A DNA stretch of 64,000 nucleotides from Cyanobacterium aponinum PCC 10605. Lineage in GTDB: Bacteria; Cyanobacteriota; Cyanobacteriia; Cyanobacteriales; Cyanobacteriaceae. Position numbers and translations under genes: made by a program. The DNA is taken from contig NC_019776.1 in the NCBI RefSeq assembly GCF_000317675.1, forward strand, positions 186,001-250,000. Direction: 5' to 3'. Shown piece after piece: positions 17,658 to 26,797 of this stretch. The notes beneath the pieces are model-generated. The model saw nothing but the letters and a program-made list of their open reading frames with translations, made no database searches and was not told where the DNA came from. Position 1 is the first letter of the stretch. Each line of letters begins with the position of its first letter.

Positions 17658-19475
17658 CTAACTATCAACGTCACTTTCATTATCTGTGCCTAAGTAAACA
17701 AGTCCTTGTTCAATCTTAAGGGTGACAAAACTAGCATCTCTAATTAATGTGGTTGCGTCTTTAACTCCAACAATGACGGGAATGCCCAAACGCATCCCGA
17801 TTTGAGCTGCGTGCGATCGCACTCCAGTTTCCTCAGTAACAATAGCAGAGGCAAGACGCATAAAGTCCACATATTGATTATCAGTACTTTTTGTTACTAA
17901 TATATCTCCTGCTTGAAAATTACTAGCTTGAGTAATATCATGAACGACTTTTGCCCTACCAGTAATAGCTCCTTGTCCGATACCTATTCCCGCTTCTAAT
18001 AAGCCTTTAACAATTTCCACTTTGATTAAATCCGTTGACCCAGAAACCCCCTGCAATGTACCTGCGGTCATCACCACTAAGTTGCCATCTTGTAATAAGC
18101 CTTTTTCTCTAGCAACATTAATTGCCGCTTGAAATACTTGTCTTAAACCGGGTAAATCTAAAAGTAATAAGGGTTTAACCCCCCAAACTAACTGTAATTG
18201 ACGAGAAACATTGACATGGGGAGTAATAGCAAAAATGGGAGTTTGAGGGCGGAATTTAGAAACGTTACGGGCAGTTGCTCCACTTTTTGTTAAGGTCATA
18301 ATTGCTGAAGCGTTTAATTGTTGGGCAATTTGACCTACCGCACCAGCGATCGCAGTTGGGATATTATGGTTATGACTAGAAGACTCTGAGTAATTGAGGA
18401 AAGACGCAAAACTACTACCTTCTGCTGATTCAGCTAACATTTTACCCCTTTCGTTTTCAATTCTGGTGGCGATTTTTGCCATGGTTGCCACCGCTTGGAC
18501 TGGGTAATCTCCCACGGCAGTTTCATTGGATAACATGACCGCATCTGTACCATCTAAAATGGCGTTTGCCACATCCGAAACCTCTGCACGGGTGGGGCTA
18601 GGACTTTTCACCATACTATCAAGCATTTGAGTTGCCGTAATAATAGGAATACCCAGACGGTTGGCAGTACGAATTAGGCGTTTTTGTAAAATTGGTACTT
18701 CTTCAGGAGGCAATTCTACCCCTAAATCACCCCTAGCAACCATTACCCCATCACAGAGGGATAAAATTTCTTCCATTTGTTCGATCGCTTCATGCTTTTC
18801 AATCTTAGCAATCACAGGTGTTGATTTCCCAGCATTAGCAATTAAATCCTTGATTTCTAAAACATCTTGAGGATTACGCACAAAACTTAACGCAACCCAA
18901 TCCACCCGTTGATCTAAACCGAACATTAAATCAACTTTATCTTTATCTGTTAATGCTTTTACAGAAAGACGTACATCGGGGAAATTCACCCCTTTATTAC
19001 TAGATAAAACACCCCCAACCACTACCTGACAATGAAGATCCTTGTTTTCTAAATCAATTTCCTTGACTTTCATTTCTACCCTACCGTCATCGAGGAGAAT
19101 ACGGGAGTTGATGGGTACTTCTTCTGCTAAATTTTCATAACTAATATAACCAATCTCCTGAGTACACTCTACATTCCTACTGGTTAAAATATAGCGATCG
19201 CCCTCTGCTAATGTAATTGAACCACAATTAAACTTTCCCAAGCGAATTTTCGGTCCTTGTAAATCTTGTAAAATACCGATAGGCTTATTTAATTCATTTT
19301 CCGCTTGACGGATAAGGCGAATACTACGTTGATGATCATCATGAGTGCCATGAGAAAAATTAAGACGAAAAGTATTTGCACCTGCTAGAATCATTTTGCG
19401 CAGGGTTTCGGGATTAGCACAAGCAGGACCAACCGTTGCTACAATCTTAGTACGACGGGAAAATTTGTCAGACAT
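17658..19475 (-). CDS. pyk: Pyruvate kinase with C-terminal PEP-utiliser domain
   Basis: Converts PEP and ADP to pyruvate and ATP, the last step of glycolysis. It is 605 residues, longer than the 470-residue enterobacterial form. The barrel carries RRTKIVATVGPACANPETLR, the active-site region IAKIEKHEAIEQMEEI, and GVMVARGDLGVE and ITATQMLDSM. The C-terminal allosteric domain ends near residue 480. Then comes a swivelling PEP-utiliser domain (about 500-595, SHAAQIGMRLGIPVIVG) with the phosphohistidine position retained as H555. This added domain is characteristic of one cyanobacterial/Bacillus pyruvate kinase group. The function of the extra domain is not established. Confidence 0.97.
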   Translation of the reverse strand: MSDKFSRRTKIVATVGPACANPETLRKMILAGANTFRLNFSHGTHDDHQRSIRLIRQAENELNKPIGILQDLQGPKIRLGKFNCGSITLAEGDRYILTSRNVECTQEIGYISYENLAEEVPINSRILLDDGRVEMKVKEIDLENKDLHCQVVVGGVLSSNKGVNFPDVRLSVKALTDKDKVDLMFGLDQRVDWVALSFVRNPQDVLEIKDLIANAGKSTPVIAKIEKHEAIEQMEEILSLCDGVMVARGDLGVELPPEEVPILQKRLIRTANRLGIPIITATQMLDSMVKSPSPTRAEVSDVANAILDGTDAVMLSNETAVGDYPVQAVATMAKIATRIENERGKMLAESAEGSSFASFLNYSESSSHNHNIPTAIAGAVGQIAQQLNASAIMTLTKSGATARNVSKFRPQTPIFAITPHVNVSRQLQLVWGVKPLLLLDLPGLRQVFQAAINVAREKGLLQDGNLVVMTAGTLQGVSGSTDLIKVEIVKGLLEAGIGIGQGAITGRAKVVHDITQASNFQAGDILVTKSTDNQYVDFMRLASAIVTEETGVRSHAAQIGMRLGIPVIVGVKDATTLIRDASFVTLKIEQGLVYLGTDNESDVDS

Positions 19476-19736
19476 TCCTATTCTTCTTCAACAATTTTGT
19501 GGTTGATATTATATCCTACTTTGACACCTGTCGCTTTAAATATCCTCATTCTACACGAGTTCGGAATTAGGAAAGAGGTTGTAGGTTTCAGGTTTCAGGT
19601 ATTAGGGTGATGAGGGGATGAGGAGGAAATTAATTAAACACTGTTGCCCTCCCCCCTCTCGAGGGGGGATAAAGGGGGGTTTGCCTCTTACCTCTTGCCT
19701 CGTCTTAATTACTAATTCCTAATTATTATGGGGAAA
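19476..19736. other. Intergenic region with dispersed repeats and a GC-rich hairpin
   Basis: No gene. It holds a caggt-type repeat at about 19577-19605 and the hairpin CCCCTC TCGA GGGG near 19653-19670, which may act as a terminator for the coiled-coil gene or as a dispersed repeat. Confidence 0.45.
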
Positions 19737-20840
19737 TTATTTGCTTTTTTGTTGATTTTTTGCCTGTTCTAACGCAACCTCTTTCATCGCTTCAAAGGAA
19801 TTACGATTAGATGTACCTTCAATGGCTTTTACGGCTAAATCTTGAACTTGTTTCAATGCAGATTCTAACTGATGAGATAAGTTATTAATGCGGTTTTCAT
19901 TATTATTAATTGTTGACTCTAAAGCCTGTATTCTTAATAAATAATTTTGGGTTTCTCCTTCAATTTCTTTCTGTCTTAAATCCGCTTTAACTTTGGCTTG
20001 ATAAGTTCCTATTCCTTTTCCTTCTTCTTTCGCTTTCTTGATTTCTAAACTTAATTTTTCCTCAAATTCTTTTACTTTTTGTTTAGTTTCTTCATATTCT
20101 TTTTCCTTTTCAAAAATAGCTTTTTCTCTTTCTTCCCATACTTTTTCTTGTTGCTGTTTAGTTTCTTCTAATTCTTTATAAAAATTATTGATTTCCTGTT
20201 CATAGCTCTCTTGATTTAGTTGTCTTTCTAATTGCAAATTATAATAATATTCATCTTGTTCTCTTTGTTTATTGGTATTATAATTATCGTTACGAATTTT
20301 GATTTCCCGTTGTTTGGTTTCTTGTTCTTTTTGCCATTCTTTACTTAAATTTTCTAACTCTTGTCTTAAACTTTCTTCTCTTTGACTATATTCTAAAATG
20401 AAGTTTTCTTCACTGGTTTGATAGTTATTAATTAACTCATCTAATGTATTTTCTTCAATGGTTTCTAAATCATGTAATTCTCTTAACTTGTCAATTTCTC
20501 CTTGAATTTCTGTTTGTAATTTCTCCACCGTAGAAGCCTCTGTTATTAGTTGTTCTGAAAGTTGACTCACAGCACCCCCAAAACTAACTTGTAATGTTTC
20601 TAAATTTTGGATTATTTGACTTATATTTGCATTAGATATATTCATAGTTTTTTCTTCATTTTTATCAGTGTTTTTTTTCTGGTCAGTCGTCTTATTTTCA
20701 GGGATTGGTGGTGTTTTTTCTAATGGTAAATTAAGGTTTTGCCCTGCTTTTAATTTATTTTCTAACTCAGTTTTTTCCTTTTCTAATTCTTTATAAGCTG
20801 ATAAGATTTCTGCTTTTGTATTTTTTGAATTAATCGCCAT
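19737..20840 (-). CDS. Long coiled-coil protein, paralogue B
   Basis: 367 residues, function not recognised. The N-terminus TKAEILSAYKELEKEKTELE starts a short coiled coil. A proline/lysine-rich linker follows (about 35-65), then a conserved block (about 67-110, ISQIIQNLETLQVSFGGAVS). A long charged coiled coil (about 110-330) is rich in E, K and Q and ends in VQDLAVKAIEGTSN. The same layout occurs in the upstream neighbour, with matching blocks TKVQIMSAFHRL, IVNSMATLQLDFG and AQSLALKAF, so the two are tandem paralogues. No transmembrane segment or enzymatic motif. Same strand, 33 bases apart, so probably one operon. A filament or scaffold role is plausible but not shown. Confidence 0.8.
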   Translation of the reverse strand: MAINSKNTKAEILSAYKELEKEKTELENKLKAGQNLNLPLEKTPPIPENKTTDQKKNTDKNEEKTMNISNANISQIIQNLETLQVSFGGAVSQLSEQLITEASTVEKLQTEIQGEIDKLRELHDLETIEENTLDELINNYQTSEENFILEYSQREESLRQELENLSKEWQKEQETKQREIKIRNDNYNTNKQREQDEYYYNLQLERQLNQESYEQEINNFYKELEETKQQQEKVWEEREKAIFEKEKEYEETKQKVKEFEEKLSLEIKKAKEEGKGIGTYQAKVKADLRQKEIEGETQNYLLRIQALESTINNNENRINNLSHQLESALKQVQDLAVKAIEGTSNRNSFEAMKEVALEQAKNQQKSK

Positions 20841-20873
20841 TTTTCTACTCCTAATTATTTTTATATTTATTGT

Positions 20874-21854
20874 TTAATTATTATTAGATTGAAAGGCTTT
20901 TAAGGCTAAACTTTGAGCTTGATTTGTTGCATTTTGTAATTGAAGTGCGATCGCATCTATTTGTTGATTTTGTTGAGCAATTTTTGCCTCTAAAGATTGA
21001 ATCTTAAACTCATAACCTTGCTTCGTAGCTTCCCATTCTTTCTCTACTAAATTGGCTTTAACTTTTGCTTCTCTATCTGCCTCCTGAATAGCTTCGCTAC
21101 GGGCTTTATTAACTTCAGTTTTAATTTGTTCTTCTAATTGAGCAATTTTCTCTTGATTAGCTTTAAATTCTTCCTCTTGACTAGCTAAAATATTTTCTCT
21201 TTCTTGCCATAGTTTATTCTTTTCTTTTCCTAGTAAATTCAATTCTCTTTCTTGATTCCTTTTTGTTTCCTCATATTCATCCATTTCTCGTTTTCGACTA
21301 ATTTGTAAATTATAGTTATAATCTGCTTCTTCTTTTGCCCTTGCTTCTTCTAATAACTTAGATTCTTCTGCTATTTTTATTTCAAATTCTGCTTGTTCTT
21401 TTTCCCAATTTTTTCTTAATTTCTCCTGTTGAATCTCAATTAATTTTTTACTTTCTTCAATCTGATTTTCTAATAATTTTAACTTCTCTTGATGTTCTTG
21501 TCTAAGAATATATAAACCATCAGCTACTAAGCGAATTTGTTTTAATTCTTCTAGTCTTTTAGCTTCAACAGTAATCGCCTTTTTTAAGTCAATTAATATA
21601 TTAGATTCGTTTTCCAATCTGGTGGCAATTTCTTTGGTTAAATTTCCAAAATCTAACTGTAAAGTTGCCATACTATTAACAATATTATTAACGGTATAAT
21701 CCGCAACTTTGGTTAACAAAACCTTATTTTTTTCCTTCTCAATTGCTTCCTCTTTTGTCGTAATCTTGGCTTCTTGTTGCTGATATTGATTTAGTAGCCG
21801 ATGAAATGCCGACATTATTTGCACTTTTGTGGGCTGTAACTCTGCTTGACTCAT
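20874..21854 (-). CDS. Long coiled-coil protein, paralogue A
   Basis: 326 residues, function not recognised. It begins MSQAELQPTKVQIMSAFHRL. A short helix is followed by the conserved block VNNIVNSMATLQLDFGNLTK (about 52-75), then a near-continuous charged coiled coil to about residue 300. The C-terminus (QNATNQAQSLALKAFQSNNN) resembles paralogue B. It is the first gene of the pair; its start is 100 bases from the divergent XRE regulator at 21955, so a shared regulatory region is likely. The tail similarity suggests a common interaction surface. Its amino-acid bias makes generic labels such as myosin-like misleading. Confidence 0.8.
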   Translation of the reverse strand: MSQAELQPTKVQIMSAFHRLLNQYQQQEAKITTKEEAIEKEKNKVLLTKVADYTVNNIVNSMATLQLDFGNLTKEIATRLENESNILIDLKKAITVEAKRLEELKQIRLVADGLYILRQEHQEKLKLLENQIEESKKLIEIQQEKLRKNWEKEQAEFEIKIAEESKLLEEARAKEEADYNYNLQISRKREMDEYEETKRNQERELNLLGKEKNKLWQERENILASQEEEFKANQEKIAQLEEQIKTEVNKARSEAIQEADREAKVKANLVEKEWEATKQGYEFKIQSLEAKIAQQNQQIDAIALQLQNATNQAQSLALKAFQSNNN

Positions 21855-21954
21855 AACCTTAAACTTGATTTTTTATTCAACATGATATTATGATATTAAC
21901 TAATGTTGAATTTTTAGTCAAGTAAAAGTTGAAAATTTTTTCAAATATTTAATT

Positions 21955-22296
21955 ATGATAGAAGTAAAAACCTTTGGAGAGTTGATAAAACAAGCCAGAA
22001 AAGAAAAAAAGTATAGTCAAAGAGAGTTAGCCGATAAATTGGGAATAGACTTTACTTACCTCTCTAAATTGGAGAATGATAGGGGAAATCCACCAAAAGA
22101 AGATATTATTCGTCAATTAGCTCAATATTTAACCCTAGATGAAAATAAACTTATTTTTTTAGCTGGAAAAATTCCTTCTGAAGATGAGGAATTAATTAAA
22201 CAACATTATAAAGATATGCCATTATTGTTTAGACGAATGAGGGAAAATCCAGAGTTTGCCGCAAAAATTTTTCGTCAGGCAAGGGAAATAAATTAA
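21955..22296 (+). CDS. XRE-family transcriptional regulator
   Basis: 113 residues. The N-terminal helix-turn-helix of the Cro/CI type spans about 6-62: FGELIKQARKEKKYSQRELA, DKLGIDFTYLSKLENDRGNP. A short C-terminal part (about 70-113, PSEDEELIKQHYKDMPLLFR, RMRENPEFAAKIFRQAREIN) resembles the tails of small XRE regulators that pair with toxins or ImmA-type peptidases, but no such partner is present. It is divergent from the coiled-coil operon across a 100-base spacer, so it is the obvious candidate regulator of that operon. Confidence 0.85.
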   Translation: MIEVKTFGELIKQARKEKKYSQRELADKLGIDFTYLSKLENDRGNPPKEDIIRQLAQYLTLDENKLIFLAGKIPSEDEELIKQHYKDMPLLFRRMRENPEFAAKIFRQAREIN

Positions 22297-22576
22297 CTGA
22301 AAATTGCCGAAAAGTGGTGTCAGGTTTAAAGGGATAAATGAGTAGAGAGAAAGGGGGATGGGGTGATAGGGTGATGAGGTGAGAGAGGGAAACCAATTTT
22401 TAATTCCCTTTGCCCTTTGATTTTGCCCCTTTCCCCTTGATTACCAATTACTTTAATTGTTTGTTTTTATCAATCAAAACACCTTTAAAGCACCCTCTAA
22501 CTATAAATGCAAAACGCCACAAAAGCTCAACAGAATAAGCAATTGTAGCGTTATTTGTTACTTTGAATGTTTTTTA
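22297..22576. other. Intergenic repeat-like region between convergent genes
   Basis: No supported gene. It contains low-complexity G-rich strings (gatggggtgatagggtgatg) and a short caggt-type repeat at about 22319-22327. Confidence 0.4.
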
Positions 22577-22993
22577 CTAAAATTGGGGTTTAATAGTACG
22601 ACGTCTTCTTCTCACTGGTTTTTTAGAATAAGCATCTCCTGATTCTTTGTTGGGAGAAGATGAAGTTATTGGAGGGCGAGAATTTCTACTTCTATTTCGC
22701 CCTTGTTCGTCATAAATTTCTAAGTATAAGGTATCCCCAACAATGTTTGCTGCAGTTTGTAAAACTGTTTTTACTGCCTGAATATTACGTCCACCCCTAC
22801 CATATATTCTTCCCTTGTCATTTTCTTCAAAAGCTAGGCGAATCCAGACTCTTTTTGTACTAGGTACTAATTCGCAATCGAAATTTAACAATTCGGGAGA
22901 TTCTAATAAAGGTTCAATTAAAAAACGTACTAAACCATCATAATCGGGTTTTGTTCCATCAGGAAGGGGAAAGTTTATGTCACTATTAAGCAT
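22577..22993 (-). CDS. khpA: KH-domain RNA-binding protein
   Basis: A 138-residue KhpA-type protein that binds RNA through a single KH domain. It starts [20 protein letters not shown] and the KH GxxG loop is [20 protein letters not shown]. The C-terminal 40 residues are a basic, disordered tail ([20 protein letters not shown], then [12 protein letters not shown]), longer than in the minimal family member and possibly an extra RNA-binding arm. Its start overlaps the end of rpsP by 8 bases, giving translational coupling. The rpsP-khpA pairing is widely conserved in bacteria. In Gram-positives KhpA works with KhpB; no khpB is in this window. Confidence 0.88.
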   Translation of the reverse strand: MLNSDINFPLPDGTKPDYDGLVRFLIEPLLESPELLNFDCELVPSTKRVWIRLAFEENDKGRIYGRGGRNIQAVKTVLQTAANIVGDTLYLEIYDEQGRNRSRNSRPPITSSSPNKESGDAYSKKPVRRRRRTIKPQF

Positions 22994-23234
22994 TTACTTG
23001 TTCAAATACTTTTGCTTTTGTCAAAATACTGCGTACAGTTTCAGTTGGTTGAGCACCTTGTTTTAATCTGGTGACAATAGCAGGTACATTTAATCTAGTT
23101 TCGTCATTTCTAGGATTATAGAATCCTAATTCTTCTAATACTTTTCCATCACGGCGACTGGTACTATTCATCGCAACAATACGGTAACTTACTTCTCTTT
23201 TTTTTCCTAATCTTTTTAAACGTAATTTAACCAT
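22986..23234 (-). CDS. rpsP: 30S ribosomal protein S16
   Basis: 82 residues: [40 protein letters not shown], then [20 protein letters not shown]. The length and the signatures YRIV and LGFYNP are those of S16, which stabilises the 5' domain of the 30S subunit. It is the first gene of the rpsP-khpA operon and overlaps khpA by 8 bases. Confidence 0.98.
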   Translation of the reverse strand: MVKLRLKRLGKKREVSYRIVAMNSTSRRDGKVLEELGFYNPRNDETRLNVPAIVTRLKQGAQPTETVRSILTKAKVFEQVNA

Positions 23235-23334
23235 ATTAACTTAATTAGTTTACAACTATATAACTTTAGTGAATATTTATTTAACCTATACTATGATACT
23301 GAAATTTATGCACGATTGCTAAATTATTTATTAT

Positions 23335-23492
23335 AACCTCAGTTAGAGATAAAATCTATTCGTAAGAGGGGGTAAAGGACAAAATAAAAAACACCTGACA
23401 CATGAAACCTGATACCTCCGACTATGAACGTTAAAAATTGTTCAACCCCCACAACTTGCCCTTAGCTGATATTCTCAAACCGAACTTAGGTT
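23335..23492. repeat. MITE-like repeat, copy 3 (internally deleted)
   Basis: 158 bases bounded by AACCTCAGTT at the left and, at the right, the complement of AACCTAAGTTCGGTTTGAGA, which matches the left end of copies 1 and 2. The central palindrome of the longer copies is missing. Its right edge meets the hisA stop codon (23491-23493), so the element inserted at the extreme 3' end of hisA without destroying it. Confidence 0.6.
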
Positions 23493-24261
23493 AAACGAGG
23501 GTTGAGTTACCAATATCGGGAGGAATGTCTTGTAATCTTCCATTGCCAATGGCTTGTATCGCCTCTTTTAAATCTAATTTACCTGTATAAATTGCTTTTC
23601 CCACAATAACACCCCGAACACCTAAAGATTCTAAAGAAACTAAACTTAATAAATCTGTTAAAGAACTTATACCACCAGAGGCAATAACAGGAATATCTGT
23701 TACCTGTGCTAATTGTTTTAAGGCTTCGATATTAGGACCTACTAATGTGCCGTCTCTACTAATATCTGTATAAATTATAGCGGCGGCTTTGTCAGAAATT
23801 CTCTGGGCTAAGTCGGTGGCTTCAACTGTTGATGTTTCTAACCATCCTTTTGTGGCTACTTTGCCGTTACGAGCGTCAATACCTACTGCAATTTTATGAG
23901 GGAAAGTATTACACAATTCTTCTACCAATTCTGGTTTTTCCACTGCTACAGTGCCAACAATTGCCCTTTCTACTCCTAAATCGAACAAACGTTCTACGGA
24001 AGTGCGATCGCGCAGTCCTCCTCCCACTTGAATGGGGATATTAAGATTTTTAACGATAGTAGAAATAGCATCTAAATTGATGGTTGTTCCTTCTTTTGCT
24101 CCATCTAAATCCACGAGGTGTAAACGAGTTGCTCCTAACGACTGCCACTGTAGGGCGATTTCTAAAGGATTTTCACTGAAAACTTGAGATTGTTCATAAT
24201 CACCTTGATATAATCTAACGCAACGTCCAGCTAATAAATCAATAGCGGGTATAACTTCCAT
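23491..24261 (-). CDS. hisA: ProFAR isomerase
   Basis: 256-residue histidine biosynthesis enzyme that isomerises the aminoaldose ProFAR to PRFAR by Amadori rearrangement. It is a TIM barrel. The start [20 protein letters not shown] contains the catalytic aspartate D8, and the second catalytic aspartate lies in [26 protein letters not shown] and VIASGGISS are phosphate-binding loops. It stands alone, as usual in cyanobacteria, where his genes are scattered. A MITE-like repeat abuts its stop codon. Confidence 0.97.
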   Translation of the reverse strand: MEVIPAIDLLAGRCVRLYQGDYEQSQVFSENPLEIALQWQSLGATRLHLVDLDGAKEGTTINLDAISTIVKNLNIPIQVGGGLRDRTSVERLFDLGVERAIVGTVAVEKPELVEELCNTFPHKIAVGIDARNGKVATKGWLETSTVEATDLAQRISDKAAAIIYTDISRDGTLVGPNIEALKQLAQVTDIPVIASGGISSLTDLLSLVSLESLGVRGVIVGKAIYTGKLDLKEAIQAIGNGRLQDIPPDIGNSTLV

Positions 24262-24303
24262 AACTTAATTTATAACTAATTTAAAGAAATTTTATTATAC
24301 CAG

Positions 24304-24332
24304 TTGACAGGATGAGAAAATAGGTTTATACT
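24304..24332 (+). promoter_or_regulatory. Near-consensus sigma-70 promoter
   Basis: TTGACA (24304-24309) and TATACT (24327-24332) are separated by exactly 17 bases. The only departure from consensus is C in the -10 box. It drives the candidate small RNA that ends at about 24433. Confidence 0.75.
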
Positions 24333-24338
24333 GTTTAT

Positions 24339-24433
24339 CAGTGAAGGTCAATGTACCTAATTAGGGTGTGAGGAAATCAAAGAATAGCTCTTGGGGTCGA
24401 AACACGGCAAGACTCCCAAGGGCTTTTCTTTTT
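24339..24433 (+). ncRNA. Candidate small RNA or attenuated leader upstream of the GST gene
   Basis: About 95 bases from the predicted start, 7 bases after the -10 box, to a strong terminator. The terminator hairpin pairs GCTCTTGGGGTC (24387-24398) with GACTCCCAAGGGC (24411-24423), loop GAAACACGGCAA, followed by TTTTCTTTTT. The transcript has no convincing start codon plus Shine-Dalgarno. It may be an independent small RNA or a leader that attenuates the gene at 24585. No known family is assigned. Confidence 0.6.
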
Positions 24434-24584
24434 GCCAAATCAGAGGTAGGTTTAAAGGGAATACCTCAATTAAATGTGAAAATATTTGATTTGACTAGGT
24501 TTGACGGTTTGATTGTCAATAACTGTTTTGATCAAAATTTATCAGCTTTAACTCCTAACTCTGAACTCACATGAATCTATATCC

Positions 24585-25544
24585 ATGACAGATTTAAAAA
24601 ACAAGAGTACATCTTTGCCTCAATCTTGGTTAATTATTACAGGAAAATGGGTTTGGCATACTCTATGGCGGATTATGATGTCTCAGTTAGCTCCCACTGA
24701 AAAACAGGGAAATTATCAACGTCCTTCTAGTCAATTTCGTCATCAGGTCAAATCAGAGGTAAATTATCTTTATCAGCCCGAAAAAGGTCGTTATCGTCTA
24801 TATGTGGGAATGAGTTGTCCATGGGCGCACCGTACCTTAATCGTTAGAAGTTTGAAGGGTTTAGAGGATGTGATTGATATAGAAATCCTGATTCCTTCCG
24901 TTAATCAAGGGGGATGGATTATGGAAACAGAGTCGGAAAATTGTCGAACTCTTGCTCAACTTTATCGACTTTCTCAAAGTAGTTATCGAGGAAGAAATAC
25001 TGTTCCTGTTTTGTGGGATAAACAAACTAAAACTATTGTTAATAATGAGAGTGCAGATATTATTCTATTGCTTAATTCTGAATTTAATCAGTATGCCAAG
25101 AATCCGAATTTGAATCTGTATCCTTCTTCTTTGGTTAGGCAAATAGATCAATGGAATGAGAAAATTTATCATAATGTTAACAATGGGGTTTATCGTTGCG
25201 GTTTTGCCCAAACTCAGGAGGCTTATGAGTTAGCCTGTCGCAGTCTGTTTGACACTTTAGCTCAGATTGAAATTCATTTAGCTAGTAATCGTTATCTGTG
25301 TGGTGATAGTTTTACTTTAGCAGATGTGCGTTTATTTACTACTTTGATTCGTTTTGATATGGTTTACTATCCTCTATTCAAATGTAGTCTAAATGCGATC
25401 GCATCTTACCCACACTTAAGCAGATATGTGGAGGATATAAATAATTTACCAAATATTAAAAACACCTATGATCTCAACGCCATCAAACAAGATTATTATG
25501 GAAACCTTTTTCCTTTGAATCCTAGTGGGATTATTCCTTTATAA
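24585..25544 (+). CDS. Glutathionyl-hydroquinone reductase-like GST
   Basis: A 319-residue omega/Xi-type glutathione S-transferase. The catalytic CPWA motif (C78) lies in YVGMSCPWAHRTLIVRSLKG. The second half carries the GST C-terminal helical domain with WNEKIYHNVNNGVYRCGFAQ, the conserved glutathionyl-hydroquinone reductase segment, and GDSFTLADVRLFTTLIRFD. These enzymes remove glutathione from glutathionyl-quinols. It follows a candidate small RNA or leader by about 150 bases. No operon partner. Confidence 0.9.
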   Translation: MTDLKNKSTSLPQSWLIITGKWVWHTLWRIMMSQLAPTEKQGNYQRPSSQFRHQVKSEVNYLYQPEKGRYRLYVGMSCPWAHRTLIVRSLKGLEDVIDIEILIPSVNQGGWIMETESENCRTLAQLYRLSQSSYRGRNTVPVLWDKQTKTIVNNESADIILLLNSEFNQYAKNPNLNLYPSSLVRQIDQWNEKIYHNVNNGVYRCGFAQTQEAYELACRSLFDTLAQIEIHLASNRYLCGDSFTLADVRLFTTLIRFDMVYYPLFKCSLNAIASYPHLSRYVEDINNLPNIKNTYDLNAIKQDYYGNLFPLNPSGIIPL

Positions 25545-25598
25545 AACAAGATTTTAGGCAATTAGGAATCAGTAATTAAGAAAAAGGCAAAGGTAAAT

Positions 25599-25868
25599 AA
25601 CCTCAGTTTGGTTTAAGAATATCCGATAAGGTTAGGTGTCAGGTTGCAGGTTGCAGGTGTTAGGATGATGACCAGATGAGAAGAGAGAATGAGAGGAGGA
25701 AGTAAAGGCTTAGGGTTTGGGGTGGTAGGGGTTTTTAGCAAGGGGCTTAAGCCCCTTGTTTAAGTCAGTTCGGGTTAAGGCAATTTTGTCGTTATTTCTA
25801 AGAAGCTATAAGGTTAAGGTTTTCTGACTACGAGTTGGGATGCTTTCAGCTTATCCAAAACTCAGATT
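25599..25868. repeat. MITE-like repeat, copy 2
   Basis: 270 bases, the same ends as copy 1 (13100-13305) and the same internal palindrome CAAGGGGCTTAAGCCCCTTG (25739-25758). An extra stretch of roughly 60 G/A-rich bases sits at about 25664-25723. The right end lies about 45 bases before the creatininase-family start, so it may supply or separate promoter sequence. Confidence 0.7.
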
Positions 25869-25912
25869 AATCCTTTTTTTTGATAAAATGATTTCAAAAA
25901 TAATCGATAAAA

Positions 25913-26662
25913 ATGCAGTTACATTTACTCACTTGGCAAGAAGTAGAAAAATATCTCACCCATTCTAATGGTATTATTATTCCTATTGGTTCAACAGAGC
26001 AACATGGGCCAACGGGCTTAATTGGTACAGATGCTATTTGCGCGGAAAAAATAGCTCAGGGAGTGGGAGAAAATACAGGAGCAATTGTTGCCCCAACTAT
26101 TAATGTGGGTATGGCTTTACATCATACGGCTTTTCCCGGTACTATATCTCTACGTCCAACTACTTTAATACTATATATCCAAGATTATCTTACTTCTTTG
26201 TTTAAAGCAGGTTTTAAAAAATTCTTTTTTATTAATGGGCATGGAGGAAACATCGCCACTGTCAAGGCCAGTTTTTCTCAGTTTTATGATCATTTAGATT
26301 CGATGAATTTTGCTAATAGTGAACAAGTTAAATGTAAAATTGCTAATTGGTTTATGGGGCGTGAAGTTTATCAACTAGCAAAAAAACTTTATGGAGATGA
26401 AGAAGGCTCTCATGCTACCCCTTCAGAAGTAGCTTTAACTCAATTTGTTTATCCTGATACTATTAAAAGCGCACCTTTAGATAAATCCGTTGCCACAGGA
26501 CATCCTATTTACGGAGCAAAGAACTTTCGAGAATGCTACCCTGATGGTAGAATGGGATCTAATCCTGCTTTGGCTACTCCTGAACACGGTAAACAGTTTT
26601 ATGAGTTAGCGGTTAAGGAATTGACGGCAAGTTATCAAGACTTTATTTCCATCAATAATTAA
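25913..26662 (+). CDS. Creatininase-family metal-dependent amidohydrolase
   Basis: 249 residues. The signature GSTEQHGPTGLIGTDAICAE places metal ligands in EQHGP (E29, H31) and the following aspartate (D40). Further family blocks are HHTAFPGTISLRPTT, FFFINGHGGN and EGSHATPSEVALT. The family includes creatininases, MftE-like maturases and hydrolases of formamidopyrimidines. Which reaction this one performs is not clear; cyanobacterial members are generic. It starts 45 bases after a MITE-like repeat. Confidence 0.88.
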   Translation: MQLHLLTWQEVEKYLTHSNGIIIPIGSTEQHGPTGLIGTDAICAEKIAQGVGENTGAIVAPTINVGMALHHTAFPGTISLRPTTLILYIQDYLTSLFKAGFKKFFFINGHGGNIATVKASFSQFYDHLDSMNFANSEQVKCKIANWFMGREVYQLAKKLYGDEEGSHATPSEVALTQFVYPDTIKSAPLDKSVATGHPIYGAKNFRECYPDGRMGSNPALATPEHGKQFYELAVKELTASYQDFISINN

Positions 26663-26797
26663 TAGTAGGGACAAAAAATAGTGTTGGGGTAAGTAGGTTT
26701 TAGGTGTTAGTTTATAGCTCATAATTCATCATTAATTTCCCCTCTATCCCCAATCCCATCTTATCCATAATCTAAATATACTGACATTTTATATCAA

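Noticed and set aside
24368-24574. 68-residue open frame on the plus strand upstream of the GST gene
   Set aside because: It runs through the candidate small RNA and its terminator hairpin, has no ribosome-binding site and shows no protein-like pattern.
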